The translations under genes and the position numbers were made by a program. The notes below the pieces were generated by a model. It ran no database searches, had not been told where the DNA came from, and saw only the letters and a list, made by a program, of their open reading frames with translations. From an uncultured Flavobacteriales bacterium (GTDB taxonomy: Bacteria; Bacteroidota; Bacteroidia; Flavobacteriales_D; Parvicellaceae): a stretch of 5,214 nt of DNA. Positions 1 through 5,214 of the stretch are shown one piece after another. The stretch lies in assembly GCA_938084875.1 (NCBI GenBank), contig CALKFX010000154.1, positions 1 through 5,214 on the forward strand. Reading direction: 5' to 3'. The stretch's first letter is position 1, and every line of letters begins with the position of its first letter.

Positions 1-2
1 TA

Positions 3-140
3 AACATATTAGATGTAAATAAGAATGGACAGGCTATTTATTATAGCAGCGGTGAAAAAGACTCTTTAATTAATGAAATAAATTTTATTTCCTGTGAATC
101 TATGAAACTTTATATGAAAGAAAATAAAATTCTACTCTAA
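3..140 (+). CDS. OstA-like protein, C-terminal part (5' end outside window; stop probably premature)
   Basis: This open frame enters from the left edge and ends at TAA 138-140, giving 45 residues. They contain NGQAIYYSSGEKDS, a Cys in FISCESM, and MKLYMKENKI. This spacing fits the last beta repeat of Bacteroidota OstA-like proteins, relatives of the LptA/LptD periplasmic domain that carries LPS to the outer membrane. In that family a 'gnA.siY' strand is followed by a Cys-containing strand, a 'm.iyf..nkI..I.FY' strand, and a closing 'LdGF' segment. The expected closing part is missing from this frame but is present just downstream in another frame (see the 130-273 entry). The stop is therefore probably the result of a frameshift, natural or a sequence error. 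The family match is from memory of its pattern, without an alignment. The gene converges on the minus-strand block. Confidence 0.62.
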   Translation, partial: NILDVNKNGQAIYYSSGEKDSLINEINFISCESMKLYMKENKILL

Positions 141-273
141 ATCGGATGGTAAAACTCTTCCTGTTGAAAATGGTGGAGAAAATATTTATTTAGATGGTTT
201 TAAAGTTGTTTCTAAAAGAAGCTATCAAGAAAAAAAAGTCGTTGAAAAAGGCGAATCTCCAAAAGGAAGGTAA
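130..273 (+). pseudogene. Frameshifted 3' remainder of the OstA-like gene
   Basis: Read in frame 1 from 130, the DNA encodes FYSKSDGKTLPVENGGEN, then IYLDGFKVVSKR, a Lys/Glu-rich tail, and TAA at 271-273. FYSKSDGKT followed by P and then LDGF is the usual ending of Bacteroidota OstA-like proteins, so this is the natural C-terminus of the gene whose upstream part is in frame 3. Frame 1 is closed by TGA at 115-117 and frame 3 closes at 138-140, so the shift lies between 118 and 137, in an A-rich run. A few residues also seem missing between KENKI and FYSK, which suggests a small deletion that is not a multiple of three, though a one-base error is also possible. If the frame is restored, the gene overlaps the 3' end of the opposing gene by 49 nt (225-273). 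There is no start codon or separate gene here. Confidence 0.6.
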
Positions 274-698
274 ATTTCATCAGAGTTTTTGGTACTAAAA
301 GTATTGCAATAAACAGTGCTTTTGTTGACAGATCCTTTTTTTATTAAAGCATCTAAATTATTGTAGTTATGTACCACTATAGAATCTTGCTGAACAAATG
401 CAATATTAGTTCTATTAAGTAAATCTAAATTAAACCTTTCATTTATTTGATCTATAAATCTTACTTGTGCATCTACTGCCCTTCCGCACATTCCATCTGG
501 AAAATAATCAGCTCCAACAACCAATAAATTATCTTTAATAAATTTTAATTGACCATTAACAGGCTGGCCATGCGATTTCCAATCTTTAACAAAATCTTTA
601 AATAACATGGAAATGTTATTTTGGGTAATAGACTCTATTTTTTCCGGAGAGATATAAAGCCAAATTTTGGATTGAGGATGTAGGTTCTGAAAAATCAT
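225..698 (-). CDS. Conserved Bacteroidota protein of unknown function (often mislabelled 'ABC transporter ATPase')
   Basis: This is a 157-residue soluble protein without signal peptide or membrane segment. It resembles a conserved family of about 160 residues in Bacteroidota that databases often name 'ABC transporter ATPase'. Shared features are WLYIS near residue 13, W40 followed by SHG, NLLVVGAD at 57-64, the central GMCGRAVDAQVRFID (69-83), and a C-terminal FGDSPFSTTFF close to the family's usual D-S-aromatic ending. No Walker A, Walker B or ABC signature motif is visible, so the common name is not supported and the biochemical role is unknown. The ATG at 698-696 overlaps the TGA of the upstream HdrB-like gene (ATGA, 695-698), which implies translational coupling and a link to the redox pair. 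It is the last gene of the block. Its 3' end faces, and may overlap, the OstA-like gene. Confidence 0.85.
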   Translation of the reverse strand: MIFQNLHPQSKIWLYISPEKIESITQNNISMLFKDFVKDWKSHGQPVNGQLKFIKDNLLVVGADYFPDGMCGRAVDAQVRFIDQINERFNLDLLNRTNIAFVQQDSIVVHNYNNLDALIKKGSVNKSTVYCNTFSTKNSDEIYLPFGDSPFSTTFFS

Positions 699-1498
699 AA
701 CTCTGCTGCATTTGAAATGAGCTCTGCAATATCCAAAACTTTAACTTTATCTTCTTTTTCAAAATGTTTTATACCATCTGTCATCATAGTATTACAAAAT
801 GGACAACCTGTTGCTATATAATCTGCATTAACTTCAATAGCATCCTCTGTTCTTTCAATATTTATTTCCTTATTCCCTTTTTCTGCATCTTTAAACATCT
901 GAGCCCCTCCAGCTCCACAACAAAGCCCTTTTGATTTAGACCTTTTCATTTCTACTAGTTCTGCATCTAATTTTTCCAAAACTTCTCTAGGTGCTTCATA
1001 AACGTCGTTGGCTCTACCCAAATAACAAGGGTCGTGAAAAGTGATTTTTTTTCCGTTAAATTTCCCTCCACCTTTCAATAATAACCTACCCTCTCTAATT
1101 AATTGATTTATTAATTGAGTATGATGAACCACTTCAAAATCAGCTCCAAGTTCAGGATATTCATTTTTTAAAGTATTAAAACAATGTGGGCACCCTGTAA
1201 CAATCTTTTGTATTTCGTATCCTTTTAACAATTCTATGTTTTGAATAGCTTGCATCATAAAAGCAAACTCGTTGCCTGCTCGTTTAGCAGGATCTCCAGT
1301 ACAAGATTCTTCAGCACCCAGAATGGCAAATTTTATATTGCAATAATTTAGAATTTTAACTATTGCTTTAGATATTTTTTTGGCTCTGTCGTCAAAGCTA
1401 CCAGAACAACCAACCCAAAACAATATGTCTGGACGCTCATTATTCGCAATCATCTCTGCAACTGTAGGAACTCGAAGTTTATTCATTTCATTACTCAT
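695..1498 (-). CDS. HdrB-like (Fe-S)-binding protein with two CCG (cysteine-rich) domains
   Basis: This 267-residue soluble protein belongs to the CCG-domain superfamily (HdrB, GlpC, LutA, DsrK C-terminus), which binds Fe-S clusters, including the noncubane type in HdrB. The N-terminal module has FWVGC (C31), EESC (C66) and CPHC (C103, C106). The C-terminal module has HDPCYLGR (C158), GLCCGAGG (C193, C194) and CPFC (C232, C235). Only the second module has the full Cys-Cys pair; the first has Ser-Cys. Downstream landmarks such as EKGNKEINIERTEDA and a C-terminal VLDIAELI match Bacteroidota homologues. The start at 1498 overlaps the end of the upstream membrane Fe-S gene by 8 nt; an in-frame ATG four codons later is possible but would remove that overlap. 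It is inferred to be the catalytic or electron-accepting partner of the membrane subunit, on the cytoplasmic side. The physiological donor is unknown; ETF is one candidate. Confidence 0.93.
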   Translation of the reverse strand: MSNEMNKLRVPTVAEMIANNERPDILFWVGCSGSFDDRAKKISKAIVKILNYCNIKFAILGAEESCTGDPAKRAGNEFAFMMQAIQNIELLKGYEIQKIVTGCPHCFNTLKNEYPELGADFEVVHHTQLINQLIREGRLLLKGGGKFNGKKITFHDPCYLGRANDVYEAPREVLEKLDAELVEMKRSKSKGLCCGAGGAQMFKDAEKGNKEINIERTEDAIEVNADYIATGCPFCNTMMTDGIKHFEKEDKVKVLDIAELISNAAEL

Positions 1499-2819
1499 CT
1501 ACCCAATTATTTCTATCTGCCTGTGCAAACTGCCAAGGAGCCCCATTATTTTCAATATTAGTAAGCATACCTGCTAATTCAGATGGAACTTTAGATTCTT
1601 CCATAACTAAATATCTTCTTAAATCTATAATAATTGATAATGGATCAATACTAACTGGACATTCTTGAACACAGGCATTACAAGATGTACAAGCCCAAAT
1701 TTCTTCCTCTGTAATATAATCTCCCAATAAAGATTTTTTATCCTTAAAATCGGGACCATTTTTTCTTTTGTTTGCACCAACCTCTTCTAGCCTATCTCTA
1801 GTATCCATTATTATTTTTCTAGGACTTAATAATTTACCAGTTTGACTTGCTGGACATGCAGAAGTGCAACGGCCACATTCCGTACAAGTGTAGGCATCCA
1901 TCAAACTTTTCCAAGTTAAATCTTGAACATCTTTGGCTCCAAATCTATCTGGGACAGATGCTTCACCTTCCTTAGGAGTTGCATAAGGGTCAAAATTTGG
2001 ATCAAACATTTTTAGCACCTCTTCTTTGACAGAACTTAAATTATTAAACGCTCCTTTGTTATTTAAATTACTAAAATAGGTGTTGGGAAAAGCCATAATT
2101 ATATGAAAGTGTTTTGAATAAGGCAAGTAATTTAAAAATCCAAAAACAACCAAAATATGACCCCACCAGCCCACTCTCTCTAAAATCATTAATGTCTCTA
2201 CATCAAAATAATTAAAAAAGTAAGGTGCTGTAAATGATGAAATCAAAAAACCAAAAGACCCACTTCCGGCCACATGAGATTTACCTTGTAAAAAAAGAGC
2301 TTCATCTGCACCATTCATAGTGAAAACACAAACCAGCAATACAATTTCAAGATAAAGAATAATATTACCATCCAGTTTTGGCCAACCAGTCATTTCAGAC
2401 ATTTTAAATCTTGGCACTTGAAGTAAGTTTCTTCTAGCCAAAAAATACAATGTGGAAATAAATGCCAGTACGGAAAGAACTTCAATTGTACTAATTAATA
2501 AAACATAAATCCATCCTAATTTATTCAGGAAAAATCTATGACTTCCTGATATTCCATCCGCAATAATTTCTATTAATTCTGTAGAAGTAAATAAGAAGGC
2601 TACATAAATAAAAAGATGTAATAAAGCAGGAACAATACGCTGAAACATTTTTTTTTGACCCAGTGCAACTAATAAAGTAGTTTTAATTCTTTGCGCTTTA
2701 TTATCAGATCTATCGAGTGGTTTACCTAACGATATATTTTTTCTGATTTTAGAAATGTTGAAGCTAAAAAATCCAAATCCGACAACCAGAAGAACAATAA
2801 AAAGCAATTGGCTAATCAT
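1491..2819 (-). CDS. Membrane-bound Fe-S protein: cytochrome-b-like (NarI/DsrM-type) domain fused to a 2x[4Fe-4S] ferredoxin domain
   Basis: This 442-residue protein has two parts. The N-terminal half is hydrophobic, with membrane segments near residues 1-20, 62-84, 101-127, 152-169, perhaps 188-204, and 213-233. His68 and His221, plus His237/His239 after the last helix, are candidate haem b ligands as in NarI/DsrM-like quinone-reacting subunits. The C-terminal half holds two ferredoxin motifs: C312-x2-C315-x2-C318-x3-C322-P and C377-x2-C380-x2-C383-x3-C387-P. A HdrC/GlpC-like pair of cubane clusters therefore probably links the membrane quinone site to the CCG protein encoded next. The start at 2819 lies 17 nt after the MCE gene and has no Shine-Dalgarno. 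The 3' end overlaps the HdrB-like gene by 8 nt. The domain set fits DsrMK-like or ETF:menaquinone oxidoreductase-like enzymes; the electron partner cannot be read from sequence alone, and haem binding is inferred. Confidence 0.92.
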   Translation of the reverse strand: MISQLLFIVLLVVGFGFFSFNISKIRKNISLGKPLDRSDNKAQRIKTTLLVALGQKKMFQRIVPALLHLFIYVAFLFTSTELIEIIADGISGSHRFFLNKLGWIYVLLISTIEVLSVLAFISTLYFLARRNLLQVPRFKMSEMTGWPKLDGNIILYLEIVLLVCVFTMNGADEALFLQGKSHVAGSGSFGFLISSFTAPYFFNYFDVETLMILERVGWWGHILVVFGFLNYLPYSKHFHIIMAFPNTYFSNLNNKGAFNNLSSVKEEVLKMFDPNFDPYATPKEGEASVPDRFGAKDVQDLTWKSLMDAYTCTECGRCTSACPASQTGKLLSPRKIIMDTRDRLEEVGANKRKNGPDFKDKKSLLGDYITEEEIWACTSCNACVQECPVSIDPLSIIIDLRRYLVMEESKVPSELAGMLTNIENNGAPWQFAQADRNNWVDE

Positions 2820-2836
2820 AGAATATTAAAATGTTG

Positions 2837-3865
2837 TTATTTGAAACTTAGAGAATCAACTGCAAACTTTTTTAAGAGCTTTTCATCTCTAGAATCTAAA
2901 ATGCTTTTGTCTTTTTTACCAAATATACTGAATTGAACATATCGTTTTGGTTCTGTTTTAATATTTTCTACAAGTCTAGTTGCCTCTTCAATCATTTGAG
3001 TAACCGATAAATAAACAGTAGAATCGTTAATTAACCTAGTTAGTGTTCCATCGCCATTTTTAATATCGTAAAGAATCATATTAACTTCTTCTAAAGATTG
3101 TTTAGCATTGTTTACAGTACCCTTTATATCAGATGCTACAAGAGAATCAGAAAGTTTTGCAGTGTTACTTAATATTTTATTAATTGCTTCGTTACTTTCC
3201 TTGAGATTAGATGTAACTGTTTTAATATTAGAAACAATCTGGGTAATATTTTCTTTTTCACTTCTTATCAAACTACTTATCTGAAGAGATACTTTCTCCA
3301 AATTTTTGATAGAATTTTTAATACCGTCAAAAGATTCGTCTAAATTTTTCGTATTCCTACTAAATATTGCCTCAATGGTTTTAATAGCTGAATCTGCAGT
3401 GCTAATTAGCTCATTGGTTTTCTTTTCAAGTGGAATTAAACGCTCATTTATCTGGTCTTCTAATGCTAATGATACAGAGGATGGGATAGTATCTCTAGAA
3501 TTGTAATAATCTAATGAATCGCCCCATGAAATGTCTAAGTAAGAACCAGATAGCAAATCCGAGTTTAATAATACTATAGAACCTTTCTTAAGCTTTAAAA
3601 CATTAGGATCTGTCAACTCAAATTCTACAACAATATTATTTAAATTATTTTTTTGAAAATTAATATTGGTAATTATTCCAACCTGTAAGCCATTTAAGTT
3701 AACGGGTCTTCCAGTAGAAAGTCCTTCCGAATTTGAAAACACGCTATAGTATACAAATCTAGATTTCCATATTTCTTGACCTTTTAAAAAAAACGATCCT
3801 ATAATAAGAACACTAATTCCAACTAAAGTAACTAATCCAATTAAAAATTCTTTTTTAAGTTTCAT
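2837..3865 (-). CDS. MlaD/MCE family lipid-transport protein (periplasmic, N-terminally anchored)
   Basis: This 342-residue protein starts with a positively charged MKLKKEF and one membrane anchor (about 7-27), leaving the rest in the periplasm. An MCE domain follows at about 37-115: YYSVFSNSEGLSTGRPV, NGLQVGIITNI and an LLSGSYLDI strand, the usual MlaD core that forms a hexameric lipid pore. From about 135 to 305 the sequence is helical, rich in Leu/Ile/Lys/Glu/Ser, and probably a coiled coil or needle-like tunnel. The end has NGDGTLTRLINDS (270-282) and EPKRYVQFSIFGKK (305-318), the typical tail of Bacteroidota MCE proteins. The role is transport of phospholipids between inner and outer membranes with an MlaE/MlaF ABC transporter that is not encoded in this window. 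The gene lies 11 nt after the amidase and 17 nt before the membrane Fe-S gene, consistent with one transcript. The length is normal for the family. Confidence 0.93.
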   Translation of the reverse strand: MKLKKEFLIGLVTLVGISVLIIGSFFLKGQEIWKSRFVYYSVFSNSEGLSTGRPVNLNGLQVGIITNINFQKNNLNNIVVEFELTDPNVLKLKKGSIVLLNSDLLSGSYLDISWGDSLDYYNSRDTIPSSVSLALEDQINERLIPLEKKTNELISTADSAIKTIEAIFSRNTKNLDESFDGIKNSIKNLEKVSLQISSLIRSEKENITQIVSNIKTVTSNLKESNEAINKILSNTAKLSDSLVASDIKGTVNNAKQSLEEVNMILYDIKNGDGTLTRLINDSTVYLSVTQMIEEATRLVENIKTEPKRYVQFSIFGKKDKSILDSRDEKLLKKFAVDSLSFK

Positions 3866-3876
3866 TTAGCAATATT

Positions 3877-4968
3877 TTACGGCTTTTCCCAGTTTAGTCT
3901 TTTTCCGTCTTGGAAAGAAACAACAAAAGCAGATTCATATCCAGATTTTTTAGCTTGGTTTAAATGCTCATTAGCAGTTTTCATATTTGAGCTAAAACCA
4001 AAAGTATATTTGTAATAATTTCCACTAATATACACTTCTACATCTTTTAAACCATTAAAGTTTTCAGGAAGTGTTGGAATTTTAACACTTGAAGTTGCTA
4101 TTTGAACTTTATATATTAACCCAGTATCTTTAGGATTCTCTTCTTGTAAAATTCTATTTTCTTCCTTATATTGTGTTAGAGATTGGTCAACATTGTCGTA
4201 TTTATTTTTATAATTTTTAAAACCTTCAAAAATATGATTTGCTAATTTTAATTGGCCACTTTTTGAAATAAGCAACTTTTCATCTTTGGGATTAGATAAA
4301 AATCCTAGTTCCAATAAAACTGCAGGCATTGTTGCTCTATAAAGAACCATGAACCCCGCTTGTTTTACACCTCTGTCTCTAAGCCCTAATTTCAACCTAC
4401 AATCCTTTTGAATCGCATTAGCTAAAATTAAACTTTGATCTAAAAATGCATTTTGTCTCATGGATAATGCTATATAAGCATCTGGATCATTTGGATCAAA
4501 CTCAGAATAAGTTTGCTCGTTGTTTTCCTCCATCAAAATAGAAGAGTTTTCAAACTTTGCCACTTCCAAAGCTGCTTTTGTTTTATGCAAACCAAGAACC
4601 CATGTCTCAAATCCATTTGCAGAAGAAGTTTCAATAGCATTCGCGTGAACAGAAATAAATAAGTCAGCTCCAATTTCATTGGCTATTTTAGCTCTTTTGG
4701 CCAATCCTATAAACCGATCGTCATCTCTAGTAAAAACAACCTTTACATCTGGAAATTCTTTCTTTATTAAATCCCCCAAAAGCAAACTAACTTTTAAAAC
4801 AACCGTTTTCTCAAAATTGTTGTTTGGACTTACAGCTCCCGGATCTTTACCTCCATGTCCTGGATCAATTACAACAGTATTTATACCCAATCCTGTCTGG
4901 GAGTTTATCTGTGTTAGATAAAATAATAAAAGAATTAAGAGAAAATATTTTCTTAAAATAAGTACCAT
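3877..4968 (-). CDS. N-acetylmuramoyl-L-alanine amidase (Amidase_3, AmiC-like) with C-terminal SPOR-like domain
   Basis: This 363-residue zinc enzyme cuts the amide bond between MurNAc and the stem peptide in peptidoglycan. A signal peptide is visible (RKY, hydrophobic 8-19, probable cleavage near residue 23-24). The Amidase_3 domain spans about 30-250. Predicted zinc ligands are H38 in DPGHGG, E53 in NFEKTVVL and H108 in SVHAN; the catalytic Glu is E220 in LLELGFLSN. Between H108 and E220 lies a long acidic insert, roughly 135-175, a position where AmiA/B/C-type enzymes carry a regulatory helix, so control by a partner is plausible. After a charged linker (about 255-283), residues 284-356 start with YKVQIATSS and end with SAFVVSFQDGKRL, a SPOR-like fold that binds denuded glycan at septa. 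The ATG at 4968 is chosen because it gives a complete signal peptide. It is first in the minus-strand block and divergent from the lptD-like gene. Confidence 0.95.
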   Translation of the reverse strand: MVLILRKYFLLILLLFYLTQINSQTGLGINTVVIDPGHGGKDPGAVSPNNNFEKTVVLKVSLLLGDLIKKEFPDVKVVFTRDDDRFIGLAKRAKIANEIGADLFISVHANAIETSSANGFETWVLGLHKTKAALEVAKFENSSILMEENNEQTYSEFDPNDPDAYIALSMRQNAFLDQSLILANAIQKDCRLKLGLRDRGVKQAGFMVLYRATMPAVLLELGFLSNPKDEKLLISKSGQLKLANHIFEGFKNYKNKYDNVDQSLTQYKEENRILQEENPKDTGLIYKVQIATSSVKIPTLPENFNGLKDVEVYISGNYYKYTFGFSSNMKTANEHLNQAKKSGYESAFVVSFQDGKRLNWEKP

Positions 4969-4976
4969 TATATTTG
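4969..4976 (+). promoter_or_regulatory. Candidate Bacteroidota -7 promoter box for the lptD-like gene
   Basis: TATATTTG fits the TAnnTTTG consensus of the primary sigma factor in Bacteroidota. A start of transcription near 4983 would give a leader of about 58 nt before ATG 5041. The upstream -33 TTTG element is only weakly matched (a T-rich run at 4948-4952). The box directly abuts the amidase start codon on the other strand. Such short motifs arise easily in AT-rich DNA, so this is tentative. Confidence 0.35.
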
Positions 4977-5040
4977 CATAATTTTATTTCGTTTTAATCG
5001 TTAATAAAAACAATTCTTTCAATAGAAAGTCTATTTATAC

Positions 5041-5214
5041 ATGTTTATAAATCAAAACAAATTTAAGCTGCAAATTGAATTGAATAAAGGTTATTCCTTT
5101 GTTTTTATGCTCTTTTTGGTGTTAATAAACAGTAATTCATTAATAGGACAAATAGAGAATATTCAAAAATCAAGCCAATTAGAGGATGCTCTAAACTGGA
5201 ATGCAAAAGACTCT
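5041..5214 (+). CDS. lptD: Probable LptD (LPS-assembly outer-membrane protein), N-terminal fragment cut by window end
   Basis: An open frame starts at ATG 5041, with TAG 5023-5025 in frame upstream, and runs off the right edge after 58 codons. It encodes a Lys-containing N-terminus, a hydrophobic stretch FVFMLFLVLI, and Q at residue 40 (SLIGQ), a likely signal peptide with cleavage nearby. The mature start contains LEDALNWNAKDS. The 'a.Y.AkDSI'-like pattern opens the OstA-type periplasmic domain of Bacteroidota LptD, and this gene is often found divergent from the amidase gene in flavobacteria. LptD, with LptE, inserts LPS into the outer leaflet of the outer membrane. The identification rests on a short stretch plus gene order. 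An internal ATG at 5107 is a weaker start because it would truncate the signal peptide. Confidence 0.65.
   Translation, partial: MFINQNKFKLQIELNKGYSFVFMLFLVLINSNSLIGQIENIQKSSQLEDALNWNAKDS
5058..5065 (-). promoter_or_regulatory. Candidate -7 promoter box for the amidase operon
   Basis: On the minus strand 5065-5058 reads TAAATTTG, a match to TAnnTTTG. Transcription would start near 5050, leaving a leader of about 80 nt before the amidase ATG at 4968. The box would lie inside the first codons of the lptD-like gene, so the two divergent transcripts would overlap at their 5' ends. No good -33 TTTG is seen at the right distance, so support is weak. Confidence 0.25.

Noticed and set aside
141..224. 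Possible terminator between the convergent genes
   Set aside because: No clear GC-rich stem with a T-run is visible on either strand, and this stretch reads as OstA-like coding sequence in frame 1.
1380..1577. Plus-strand open frame of 65 codons
   Set aside because: Antisense to the junction of two well-supported Fe-S genes; no recognisable protein features.
2820..2836. Ribosome binding site before the membrane Fe-S gene
   Set aside because: No AGGAGG-like motif here or before the other minus-strand starts; the lack is normal in Bacteroidota.
3306..3506. Plus-strand open frame of 66 codons with hydrophobic residues
   Set aside because: Lies antisense within the MCE gene; the hydrophobic look comes from the complement of a Lys/Glu/Asn-rich helical region.
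4679..4921. Plus-strand open frame of 80 codons
   Set aside because: Antisense to the conserved catalytic start of the amidase (DPGHGG region); no family resemblance.
1..5214. CRISPR array, tRNA, rRNA, insertion sequence or phage-like defence system
   Set aside because: No direct-repeat array, cloverleaf, transposase motif or terminal inverted repeat was seen; the window is almost fully occupied by housekeeping-type genes.

Overview
The window is AT-rich DNA, almost certainly from a member of the Bacteroidota, most likely a marine-type flavobacterium or a relative. Three things point there. The encoded protein families are typical of the phylum: an MCE protein ending in a PKRYV.FS.FGKK-type tail, a Cys-rich HdrB-like protein of the Bacteroidota type, and a short conserved protein usually mislabelled 'ABC transporter ATPase'. 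No convincing Shine-Dalgarno motif precedes the starts. TAnnTTTG-type promoter boxes are present. The species cannot be resolved.

Layout: 3-273 (+) holds the 3' end of an OstA-like (LptA/LptD N-domain related) gene. It is read in two frames, so it carries a frameshift near 118-137. It converges on a five-gene block that fills 225-4968 on the minus strand. In transcription order the block is: an N-acetylmuramoyl-L-alanine amidase with a SPOR-like tail (4968-3877), an MlaD/MCE lipid-transport protein (3865-2837), a membrane protein with a cytochrome-b-like domain and two [4Fe-4S] motifs (2819-1491), a soluble HdrB-like CCG protein (1498-695), and a small protein of unknown function (698-225). 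Spacings are 11 nt, 17 nt, an 8-nt overlap and a 4-nt ATGA overlap, so the five genes look like one operon with the last three translationally coupled. At 5041 a gene starts on the plus strand and leaves the window. Its N-terminus resembles the start of Bacteroidota LptD. The 72-nt gap between it and the amidase is a divergent promoter region.

Two themes are interleaved. One is envelope building: LPS transport (OstA-like, LptD), phospholipid transport (MlaD-type MCE) and peptidoglycan cleavage (amidase). The other is a quinone-linked electron-transfer module: the membrane Fe-S protein and the HdrB-like protein together have the domain content of a DsrMK-like or ETF:menaquinone oxidoreductase-like enzyme, split into two genes. 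The small last gene is tightly coupled to this redox pair and has no known role. No mobile element, CRISPR array, tRNA or rRNA is seen, and there is no gene-free stretch longer than about 100 bases.
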